Position numbers and translations under genes: made by a program. Positions 27,701 through 38,000 of a DNA stretch of 64,000 nucleotides are shown one piece after another; position 1 is the first letter of the stretch; each line of letters starts with the position of its first letter. This DNA is from Archegozetes longisetosus. Its lineage: Eukaryota > Arthropoda > Arachnida > Sarcoptiformes > Trhypochthoniidae. The notes beneath the pieces were generated by a model. That model was not told where the DNA came from. It saw only the letters and a program-made list of their open reading frames with translations, and searched no databases. The stretch is taken from the NCBI GenBank assembly GCA_018873245.2, contig JAEMBT020000001.1:18912220-18976219 (forward strand). The letters run 5' to 3'.

Positions 27701-27998
27701 TTATTATACTCAATTTAGGTTTATTAGCTTTAGCTATTAAAAAGTTACATAAAATAATTACACATCTGGTATATTCAAGTGAATAATACATTCTTTACAA
27801 ATATGAAAATTTAAACTAACGCTCATTTTGAGATCTAATTTTATGTAATAGTCGGGAGTGCATCCTTAAAACATTCAAATAGGAAGGAACACAATTTATG
27901 TCATCAAATTGATCTACTTTAGTTGTTTGAAGGTAAAGTAAGCATAAAAAGGATACATGCAATTGTATGACTGAAGTGCTTTTAGCAAAGTTAATCAT
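24768..27998 (-). CDS. Kinase-less VEGFR/PDGFR (PVR)-like protein, three Ig domains, one-base frameshift in exon 4
   Basis: Exons are 27998-27821, 27733-27576, 27507-27336, 26882-26587, 25291-25134 and 25058-24768; phases agree at every junction except for one missing base inside exon 4. After a signal peptide (hydrophobic core near residues 12-22), three Ig domains match VEGFR D1-D3. D1 has STIRLKCHG, a tryptophan core (IDWTFPSN), FWDTGLYSC, then VYVFVND. D2 has IIIPCKPT, FDPTIGF and ELYCKV, ending HQTP. D3 has VTLTCSV, ISWHYDT and ISDSGLYKC. The frame then runs into a short Ser/Asn-rich linker and a hydrophobic end (LAYMYFAIIFVLNF) followed by stop. That could be a GPI signal or a minimal membrane anchor. 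No transmembrane-plus-kinase exons follow. The expected role is binding PDGF/VEGF-type ligands outside the cell, possibly as a decoy. The family call is strong; function is doubtful because of the frameshift at 26714-26718. Confidence 0.8.
26714..26718 (-). other. Apparent one-base deletion in the Ig receptor gene
   Basis: On the minus strand an A5 run follows PIK codons in Ig domain 2. Upstream of it the frame reads the D2 N-terminal half (IIIPCKPT). Downstream, the D2 C-terminal half (FDPTIGFQVDK) and the phase-1 donor at 26587 are in the next frame. One extra base in this run would join both halves and fix the phase to exon 5. Confidence 0.8.
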
Positions 27999-28014
27999 TG
28001 TTTAGGATCAACAT

Positions 28015-28032
28015 TATATATATATATATATA
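28015..28032 (+). repeat. (TA)n tract just upstream of the Ig receptor start codon
   Basis: Nine TA units end 17 bases before the minus-strand ATG at 27998. It may double as the promoter TATA region, which would give a very short leader. A second TA tract lies at 28287-28301. Confidence 0.85.
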
Positions 28033-28471
28033 TGAGCGAAAATTTAGTTAACAAATATTAAAGTATTAATGGATTGTTTGACTTTGTTAACACAGATATT
28101 TCATACATCAATCTATATGGAATACTATAATAATGCTAAATTCTCATATTTTTGGTAAACCTTCGTCTCTTTTAGGATAAACTCATTCCTTAATGCATAT
28201 TAAGTATGCTGTATTTTAGTTTTATCTCTACTGGCTTTATAGTGATATTTAATCAAAGTCATAGTTTCAAGCATTTATTTGATTGCTATATATATATATA
28301 TCCATTAAACAAATGAGCAAAAAACTCATCAAAATGTACACAAAGACATTCTCAAGATACAAATAGAGTACTTCCTCCATAAAAAGATAATAAAAACTTT
28401 TCAAATAAATTATCTGACATCAAATCAAAGCGAGTGATATAGTGATAAAAATTAGAATTGGTCAGAATGTC

Positions 28472-31400
28472 TTATTCGATGGCAACGTCGCACGGAGGAG
28501 TCCAACCACCAAATTCTTTTTCGAGCAATTCTGCTATTCCAATCGTCAAGTGGTCATTATAAGGGCCGGAAACTATCTGAAGACCAATCGGAAGTCCATT
28601 TTTACCGAGCCCAAGAGGCACTTGTGTTACCGGCAATTCAGTTATATTGAATATCATAGTATAGCCACAATTGTTCATCTTAAAGAAGGTCCCGTTGTGT
28701 TTGGGTGCGGTTTCGGGCTGACACGGGAATAGTAGGATTGCATCTTCACCTATCATAAAAATGACAACATTTATTATGAACTTAAGCCTTAAAATTTTAG
28801 TCAAATACCGAGCAACTCATTAAGTTTTGTCTTTAGTTCTTCTCCTTTTGCTATTAATTTCTGGAATCTCTCAGTTTTACGACGTGCTTCTGGATTCATT
28901 ATTCTTTCGAGTATTACATTCATGGTCGTTGTCAGTCTATAATGAGATCTACCGATAAACCATTTGCTTAGCTCAGACCAACCGTTCACTTTACCAGTTC
29001 TTAGAGTCAGTTCAGAAGCAAGTAATGGTGAATCCACATTACACAACGCGCAGAGCCATATCCAAAATGAACTTTTCATTTGTGGTAAATATAGCTTCTG
29101 ACTAGGATTATTTGTTTTAGAATCTAAAAGTTTAATAACTTTGTGCATGGCTTGAGTTATTTCATCTGAAACTGCGGTCTTCAGAGGGTCGCGATCATTC
29201 TCCATATAATAAACTTTTAGCTTACTAAAATCTATATTTTCATCCAATCTCAAGAGTAAACTGTTCTTTCCTGCGGCTGCTCTAAGAGTTGGCCTGAGAT
29301 CAGTCGCATAGCGACATAACGGTCCAAATTGCAGAAACTTCTCTCTGTCTGGATGACCGACGCTTGGAAACATTCCATCAATCGGCACGATTGCTGTCGT
29401 TGGCTTATGACCGTAAATACCACAAAAATACGCCGGAATTCGTATCGAACCACCAAGATCTGACCCGATCCCTATAATACTTCCAGCTCCTGATATAAGC
29501 GCCGCTTCACCACCAGAACTACCGCCAGATATTCGTGACTTGTCATAAGGATTGTTAGTTCGACCATAGATTTTGTTATATGAGTCCCACCATAAAAGAA
29601 ATTCGGGAACATTAGTCATGCCTTTAGAATTGAAAAAATTCAAAATTACACATTGAATAATCCGAAGTAATGTTTCGACTAAACCTATAGGTATAGCTCC
29701 CGCTTCTCTCAAATTTTTCACTGCTTCTGAATCTCTTTCTGCTTTCGTCCCTTTTCGGGAATAAAGACCTGCAGTGAAGTACATGTCTTTGACAGCAATG
29801 CATTCTTTGCATGAAAATGGGATCCCAAGCAATGGCATAGAATTGATTGATAAGCCATCCAAGGGTTTATTACCAGACAACTCATGTTGGATGCGTTCAT
29901 CTAATTGTTTGGCTTCGTTTAGAGCTGATTCAAAACGATCGTGAATTAAAGCGTTAATGAACGGGTTTATTAATTTAATACGTTCTATATATGCTTTCAC
30001 TACATCTTCACATTTGAGCTATAAAACAAATTCAACTCAATTTAGAATTGCATCGAATATTCACAAATAAATGATTTGTGATCTTTTACCTAAAATATTA
30101 AGTTATTAGGATTTAATTTGAATGTGAAGGTAGACAAAAGTGAACATAAAGTTAATTAAATCATGCAAAGGAAAGTAATTATATTGAGATGACTCACAAT
30201 ATCAAAGACAGACTATAGGAAAATTTGACTGTATTTCATGTGATTTCGAAATCAAAATTTAGACAATAACAAAAAATGGCATTGATTAAGCAATAGCTAA
30301 CTTAATTTGTGTAAGTTAGAAGAGTCTGAAAAAGAGGAAACAACCTGTTTACGAAATAGAGATTTGCACCCAATCACAATTCAATAGTTATGAAACTATT
30401 TTCTAAAAATAGATGCAATTAGTTTTAAAAACTAATTGCAAGATATCTCTTCTTTTTACGTAACACTTCATATAACTGACGCCAAGGCAAACTCACATGA
30501 TTAATAATTAATTAGTTTTGAAATTATCATATTTTCCTTATGCCGTTATTTGAGTTGGAAAATTTTGCAATAGACTAGTACAACAATTATACAATACTTT
30601 TGAAATACTAGTATATAAGTTGTAAATCATATAGCTTAACTTTAAGCCTTTTATTTCCTCTCTCTAATTAAACAAAACCAATTAATAGCTTAGGCAAACA
30701 ATTGAGGAAAAATTTAGAACTAGTTCCAACTCAATCCTCTAATTCGATATACTGTACTATCATCTCCAAAAGTCTTTGTAAAAATTCAAATTTCGCACAA
30801 AATTGTAGCCAAAATTTTGAGGGAATGCTATAAAATTCACTACCACAAAATATTTTTTTGAATGCATACTGTCATTACTATAAACTTTTTAAAGTTAAAA
30901 ATTAAAGTTTTATTTCAATCATATCTCCTTCCCTTAAATTTTGGCGCAGAGCCTAGCAAAGACTTTTGGAGATGATAGTACATGATTTTGGGTTTTAAAT
31001 TCAATCTAATTTTTTAGGAGTAAAATTCAGTTTCACCTAAAACTATGATCTACTTAGAGTGAAAGTTAGGGTGACCACTTCTGGCTTGTCTCATGATGGG
31101 ACAAAAATATCAAAGAAGGGCCCTTACATTTTTAAAAAGAAAATTACCGCTTTTATTAGTCATTACAAATATTTAAGTGTCAAACAATACATTCTAATAT
31201 TAAAACATTGAAAATTATTAGTCATGGTTCATTTCGAAGGTATATTTTTGTTAGAAATGCAATCTTTCAAAAGTAAGAAATACTGGTTTATATCAGATAT
31301 AAGTCAGGGCAAAAAAGACTAATTCAACTTTTGGTTTTGAACCATGGCTGTTCAAAGCGTTAAACTAGGTTTCTTAATCCCTTATTTGTAAAGTAAATTC

Positions 31401-31890
31401 GATGTTCGAATTTCTAATATTTTACTAAACATATTTTTCAAAATGAAAGTTGAAAAACGGGAAAACTAATTGTCCCGTCGAAAGTTTTGGTATGACGACA
31501 TTTCTGTCTTTTATCTTTAAAAAGACGGGACCGTCCCGTCAAAAACAGGACGGGTGGTCACCCTAGTGAAAGTTGAAAAAAATTTTTATTTGAATACAGC
31601 ATGGTATTTAAAAGTATTTGCTGTTATCAAATAAGCTTTTATTTATGAAGATATAAAACCTAATTGACATGTAATCAAAACATGTACACAGGCATGTAAC
31701 AAAAACGACAAACCTGTCCCAATCGAATTTTTTCGCTTATATCAACTGCTGGTTCCAACAGTAACTGATTGGTAATCGGCGGCAAATAATTCTTTTTTGG
31801 CAAATATACTACTCCAATGCAAGACGTGAACCAATCAGCAACAATCCTGACAAATCTAACCAAATAGTGTGAACATGACTTCAAAGCCAT
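28472..31890 (-). CDS. Fatty-acid amide hydrolase 2-like amidase, copy 1
   Basis: Exons are 31890-31714, 30018-29685, 29621-28809 and 28749-28472, all in phase, encoding 533 residues (human FAAH2 is about 532). The family hydrolyses fatty-acid amides such as anandamide at membranes. Exon 1 encodes an N-terminal membrane-associated helix (about residues 9-30) and the PPITNQLLLEPA motif. The amidase-signature triad is complete: Lys130 (PFSCKE), Ser205 (GGSSGGE) and Ser229 (DLGGSIRIP). Its 75- and 24-residue spacings equal those of rat FAAH. These spacings hold only if a 63-base intron at 29684-29622 is removed; that intron is in frame and stop-free. The C-terminus has GLPIGLQIVSGPYND and FGGWTPP. 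The 1.7-kb first intron carries two transposon-like elements. A paralogue lies at 38.0-41.3 kb. The enzyme looks intact. Confidence 0.9.
30757..30978. mobile_element. 222-bp mariner/Tc1-type MITE
   Basis: Perfect 22-bp terminal inverted repeats begin CTATCATCTCCAAAAG and are flanked on both sides by TA (30755-30756 and 30979-30980), the Tc1/mariner target. There is no coding capacity. It lies in the first intron of FAAH2-like copy 1. The near-perfect repeats suggest recent insertion. Confidence 0.85.
31068..31564. mobile_element. 497-bp non-autonomous DNA transposon with 10-bp target duplication
   Basis: The ends are inverted repeats starting AGGGTGACCAC (left) and closing GTGGTCACCCT (right). 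The flanks are identical: AGTGAAAGTT at 31058-31067 and 31565-31574. Internal GTCCCGTC/GACGGGAC segments form subterminal inverted repeats near the right end. No transposase is present. TIRs of this kind occur in many hAT-like and related elements; a 10-bp duplication would suit a Mutator-like element better. It lies in the first intron of FAAH2-like copy 1. Confidence 0.85.
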
Positions 31891-34800
31891 GGCTGTGGGA
31901 CTGAAAATGAAGACTTTGACAAACTTTTAAGCTTAGTTCTTTTCTGGTTGAGAGAGAGATCATATACTAAAAGTTTTTAATAATATTTGAATGTTATATT
32001 ATTTTGTTATACGTCATTTGACACACTTAAGAATCATGTTCAAGGTCAAAGACATTACGCAAACTGTAGTTTGGTTTTTTTGATACACAACTATTTCGCC
32101 CAAAATGTACACTAGATTATTGACCCCAACTAAGGGATCAGTTTTAGCTAACTTTCGTAAATGTATAAGAGTATTGATGATTAAGTTTGGAGAAAATCTA
32201 GTCCAACTAGTTTAAGGTTATTATGACTAACTTTTGCAGTTATCCTCACATCTAATGTGTGAAGAACTTTGGAAAATATAAGTATAGTGATAAGTATATT
32301 CGCTTTATCTGACTTCCCTTGACTCCCAGATAATCAAAAGATGTTCGTAAATGCTAGTAATCATATTTTTTAACTGTATGTGTCACACTGTACGGCCCAT
32401 TAAAGATAATATTGTCAACATAATTGGCAAAGGCTAAAATATTGCTTTTATCTTTGAATATATTATTTTGAAGCTCTAGTGCGGGTTCCTCATCACAAAT
32501 ATTTTCTCTATTTTACTATCTATAGACTTTGATTTAAAAGTAGAAAACATTGAACTATTTAAGTTTTTGCAAACACAACAAATTATCAATAAGAAAACTA
32601 ATAATCAAGTAATAGTGTTTGATTAATCTGCTCAAGAAGCCGAAATTATTAACGAATATTTAGGTTGAGTTCTTTTGTAAACTTGAAACTTGCTCGTTTC
32701 AATTTAGTTTTATTTACATTTTATCAAGTTATTTACTAAACATTCAATACAGATATTTAATTAAAAAATGATCTCTAACAAATTCCAACACATTGTAAAT
32801 ATTTTTCTTAAAAAGCCTAATGTGTTTGAAAAGCAAAGTAAATAATTGATGTACTAGTCAGCTTTATTTTCACAGATCGACCTGAATTCTGGATGCTATA
32901 ACAAGAATCATAGTGTTAAAGGTAGTGTAGAATCAAACTTTCAGTGGGATGAAGAAAAAATTGAAAACACTATTTAATTGACTGTAATATGTCGCGCTTT
33001 AAAAATACGATACAGAGCAGTCTAGAAACATTTTAAAACTTGTTCGATAACTAGTCAACTATCAACATATTTGATCAAAAGCTTTCTCTATAAGTTTAAG
33101 AAATCTGTCGCTATGAATTCATTAAAAAAGCTTTTTAAAACAGAAAGTGAAAGTTGGAAAAGTGTTGGCCTAAATTTGTTTATTGAAATCTATTTTTTGA
33201 ACTCAATCATTATTACTATTAACTTTCTATGAAATTTTTAATTGTAAACTAGTTCGTAAATTTCACGCAGTCTTAAGCCTACAAACCTTGAACTACTCCG
33301 GAAACCACTGAAATGGATTCTAAATCAGGTTTAAAAAACACGACAATTATTGTCAAAAAATGTTCATACAGTTGATCAATTCTTTCGCTCAAAGTTTTAT
33401 TGGTACAGCTTTTCAATAGAAAGTTAATTTACCGAAATTAAATTACCGAAAATTAATTAACCGAAAATTGAATAATTAGTTTGAACAAATGATTGTGAAC
33501 AAATACTTTATTTAATGCTAACAAATAAGTTGAGAATCTGTCACAAAGCTTTGAAAATATTTATCATTTGTAATTTACATGAACAAATACTTTCATGAAT
33601 AAGGGTTTGCAATCAATTTTAAAATATTACTAAAATTACAAAATTTAAATACAGCTATAAAATAAATTATAAGATTTTATTAAAGTTATAAAATAAATTA
33701 TAAAATTTTTATATCTTATGCTAAGTATATTTAGATTTTTGAAAACTTAATTTCAATTTATGACATGATTTGAAAATATTTCTAACACTATTTCTTAAAA
33801 ATGCGCTCAAAGATGATATATATAAACCACAGTATATTATAAAGATTTCCAAAAATAGTTCGCAAAAAAATTTTATTTCTTCATCCATTGGAAGTTCAAT
33901 GTTGTCATCGATTTCCGAAATCAAACTCATCTTCTATTTCTTCAATCATCTAATTGATATTTCATACAAACAATATCAGAATTCGTCAACTAATACAAGA
34001 TTCTCACAAAAATTCGAAATCATTAGTTCAATAAGTAATCGATTTAAGAACACGCATTGAAAACTTTGATTTTCTCAGCACTTAATTTGTAGTATCAGAA
34101 AAAATATTTGAGAAAAGAGTAATTTTTCTTAACTATTTCTCAAACTAAACTAAAGATTAAACAGTACTAAGTTAAGTTTTGTAGTATTTTGTAAAAAATG
34201 TTCAAAAAATGTTCAAAAAATGTTCAAATTATGGCAATGAGCAATTGAATTGAAACTTACTATTTACCTTGATTTAAGGAAATCCTGTATCAATTCAAAT
34301 GTAGACACGAATCTCAAAGCGTTTTGAATTTCAACAAATTAAGTTAAGATGTTGGTTAATTAGCATTTGACTCAATATGATTTAGCGAATCAATCAAACG
34401 TTCAATTAGTGACTTGTTAAGTGTCAACTTTCTCACTATAATAACCAATTTTGATTATAAGTTGCAATTATGAGCCTTTTGCGAAACATTCAGACAAAAT
34501 GCTTGACTTAATTTGACTTTACGTTAATGATTTCAAACCAAGAATTCAATGATACAAACGTCTCAAGTGATTTAATTTAATCTAGTTTCTAAAAATTGAT
34601 CGAATATTATGTGTTGAGTAGTAATTGCGAGTAATTTAAAACTGAAAAGTTATGTAAAGTTTAATTGAAAGCTTGAAAGTTTCCTTCCATGAACTTTTTA
34701 GTCCAATTTCCTTCCCTTCTCTTTATTAGAACAAAATAAACGTTTTGTCGACTAACTAATTACATGCTCTAATAAATGGTTGAATACAGTCTTAAAGAGT

Positions 34801-36171
34801 ATTTAGATTATTAAGCAAAGACTCAAATATCTGGTAATAATTGAAATTCTAGTTTATTAGTGCAATTTCTATTAATAGCTTATGTAATTGATATATTTGA
34901 TTAATGAAAATAGCTCAGTCAATAAAAAAATTATTAATAAATAATATTAAATATTTGATTTACACACATAGTCTGCTCGTAAGTTCTCAGACTAAAAGTT
35001 TGACTTATTCTAACCTAACCAATTATAGTAAATGAGACAAATAGTTACCAATCTTGGTAATGAAAAAACACATCATTTTCTCATCTGCTAGTACACAATA
35101 GCAAAAGGCGCAAGTTCAAAACTTTCACTCTGGCACGCGTTTATTTTATTTGCACTTTGAAACTTACACAAAATTCTCCCATTTGTATAATGCGTTTGAT
35201 GTCCACTTTCACTGATAACTTTTCGTTTAATTTCTTCTTTTTTACTGACTTTCTTTGAAGGTATAATTTAACAGTTATTTTATTTGCACTTGGCTTGCTT
35301 GCAATTTCAAATAATTTCTCATCAATAGTTTAAAGCTTTAGTCATGTTTTATTGAAATTTCTTATCTCAAATTTTTAAAGAATAGATTGATGTGATCAAA
35401 CCTAACATTAATATACTTTAGCATTAATCATAAAATGTTGTACTAACAATGAACTATTGTCCACTGTGACTATTCCTAGACTTTTCTAAAAGCATAAAAT
35501 TATATATAAGACTCGCGTATTTGGGTTTTTTTTAAGTTCTTCTTTTCATTAAGCAACACAAAGTGATTTAAATCAAATTTACTGTTAGTTGTGTTGTGAT
35601 GACTATACTAATCACAATATTCGTACGTGTCCTCATTTATTTCTCTCTCCTACAACAAGATAAAGTGCAATTTAACACTTATGATCATTATACTTAAAAA
35701 TGATTCCATACTTTAGATCCCGAATGTTAGCTCATTTCTTCTCTTTTAGCCCTTAGTTGAGGAGCTGATAAGTTTGATTATTCCTGCGCAAGATAGAGAT
35801 GTTCTCATACCACCACACGTACCAAAGTAAAAATTTTGAACTCACGCTTTTTTGATATCGTATAATAACAAGTAAGAAAATTACGATTTTTTCATAACCA
35901 AAATTGGTAACTATCTGGCTTTATTTACTATAGGTTTCATAATTTTTTATAATTGGTTCGGTGAAAACAAACAAAATTATTAGTCTGAGAACTTATGTGC
36001 AAACCATGTAATTAATGCATTTGATTAAAAAAATAGCTCATATAATATTAAATAGTTGAATAATTGACTTATATAATCAAACAAAGTAAATAGAATTAAG
36101 TGAAAATTATAAAATATTATAAAATCTCATCGAAGAGGCGAAAATCGTTAGAAATTCAAGAAACCCAAACA
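31891..36171. other. Intergenic stretch
   Basis: Very AT-rich, with short repeats including the 11-bp tandem and ACCGAAAATTAA-type repeats near 33430-33470. No gene seen; overlapping frames near 33.7-34.1 kb look like chance. Confidence 0.55.
34193..34225 (+). repeat. 11-bp tandem repeat, three copies
   Basis: Three perfect units of AAAAAATGTTC in the gene-free stretch between copy 1 of the amidase and the ML gene. Confidence 0.9.
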
Positions 36172-37009
36172 TTATTCAATTAAAGGTATGAATAATCTAT
36201 GTGAAGTATTAGGTCTAGTAACCGCTAATTCGGCACAAATTAAGTTCCGACCATTTTTGCCGATAAGTTTCCAGGTGACGAATTTGAAGATCTGTTAAAA
36301 ATCAAATGATTAATATGTAAATAATTGGTGAAAAGAAGTTTGAGAGGCTTACATTGAAGCGACTGGCATAGGGGACAACTTGACTAATAGTTAACTTATA
36401 GGTGTTTCCTTTAATTAAAGGACAGGGGAGTTTATTATCATGACTACTAGAACTACAGGCGTTAGGATCGATTCCAAGATACTCCATTTGATAATTGAAA
36501 ATTCCTCCAGTTCTTAGGACAGCAGAAAGTTTGGCATCTGTTGTGTTTTGATTAGCAGTAAACTCGACAGTAACGTTAACTTTGTCTCCAACTTTAAAGC
36601 CACACGGATATGACTGACATGGATCAATACGCAGTGATTTAATCTCTCCGTTAGCTTAAATGGATTTTAAAAACTTAAGAGATTAGTTACTATGTCTTTT
36701 TGATTTATAACTTGCAGTTTTTGCTTTCAAGTTAACAATATATCAAATTGTCTAAAGAATAAAACAATCTTTTATTTTTAAAAATACTAAGTCTTCTGAC
36801 AGTGAAACGGTTTCTATATCCAAAAGATTGGATTATATAAAGTCAAAAAAGTATAATAAAATAAAATGAAAACTAATTCAATTATAACTTTAAATCTTTT
36901 TTCTCTATTTCTTACCACAATCCTTGTACGGCAGTTGTGCAGATAAAATAGATGAAGTCATAGCAAAAAACACAGAAAGCATCATGATTAGACTCACAAA
37001 AGAATACAT
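36172..37009 (-). CDS. Secreted ML-domain lipid-binding protein (NPC2 / mite group 2 allergen-like)
   Basis: Exons are 37009-36916, 36654-36353 and 36291-36172, encoding 171 residues. A signal peptide (1-24, ending SILSA) precedes an ML domain. Its six cysteines sit in the usual order: DCANGEI, IDPC and YPCGF near the start, GIDPNAC and LPCPLIKG in the middle, LICAEL near the end. DCANGEI and GIDPNAC closely resemble Der p 2 (DCANHEI, GIDPNAC), which is the main evidence for a mite. Family members bind lipids in a beta-sandwich cavity and are secreted or lysosomal. Mature Der p 2 is about 129 residues; this one is about 147, partly from a C-terminal extension after AVTRP ending in a hydrophobic FIPLIE. 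A TATA box lies at 37147-37140. It sits between two FAAH2-like genes on the same strand. The gene looks intact; its ligand is unknown. Confidence 0.9.
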
Positions 37010-37139
37010 CTTCAAAATATAGTCAAAAAACGAATAATGAACTGAAAAGCCTCATAAAAAACCAAAAAAGTGAAAGTGAAAGACTGTGAACTGAAAAAAA
37101 GGAGACGACAATGGTATGGAGCTAGACATAACGGAGACA

Positions 37140-37147
37140 TATTTATA
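37140..37147 (-). promoter_or_regulatory. TATA box of the ML-domain gene
   Basis: TATAAATA on the minus strand, about 130 bases upstream of the start codon, predicts a 5' leader of roughly 100 bases. No other TATA-like octamer was noticed closer to the ATG. Confidence 0.5.
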
Positions 37148-38000
37148 GCGATTTGGATGAACGTGCTAATTTATTTTACATTGATTAACTATTTGATTGA
37201 AAGGGATGTTAGATGAACTATATCTATATTGATTTTAAGGTCATTCCATTCATAAATATTTGAATACAAAAATCACTTTTATTTTCCTATAACCTTAAAT
37301 GCATTGACAACATATTCGACTCTTCATTCAGACATACATATGAATGAGATCTGAGTGACCCAAAAGTTTTGCTCCAATTGAAAAATGTCTAAAAATAATG
37401 AAACAGAAACAGAAAAACAATCGAATGTTAATATGAAAGATTTGGTATTTTCACTGACATATTTATAGTCTGCAAAATAATTCATAAATGGGTTTTGAAA
37501 GAATTGAAGTGAAAGTAGTTTTATCTTGAGCCATAAGTTATAATAAATTGCTTGGATCCCATTCATTATTACTAAACTACTGATGAGTGTAACTGATAAT
37601 AAAAGTTTTTATTTTATAGATTGCATAACAATTCAGTATAAATCACTTCCTAAGATTAAGTAAACAAAAAATTCAAAACTTAAATATAAAACAATTATCT
37701 TCAGGTAGTCAATGTTATAGATAATGGCACTGTATCTAAAGTATTGTATGATTTATTTCATCATAAATACATCGCAATTTTGGTCGTAAAACGAATTAAT
37801 ATAACGAAATTGATATAAAATATTAATTAACATAACAAAAAATAAATGTTTGAAATATAAGTGAAACAAAAACACAAATAAACTCTTATAATAATGACAA
37901 AGGCGTTTGAAAAAATTAATTTGAGCTTAAGTAACTTAAAATTTTAATTCAATCTAATTAGTTATAAATTAAAAATGAATCGCTAATTAGTTTGACAGAA

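Noticed and set aside
28442-28732. 96-codon plus-strand frame over the last FAAH2-like exon
   Set aside because: It is the complement of a conserved coding exon and has no features of its own.
33721-34060. Overlapping open frames on both strands
   Set aside because: Lysine/isoleucine-rich chance frames without motifs; neither strand is favoured.
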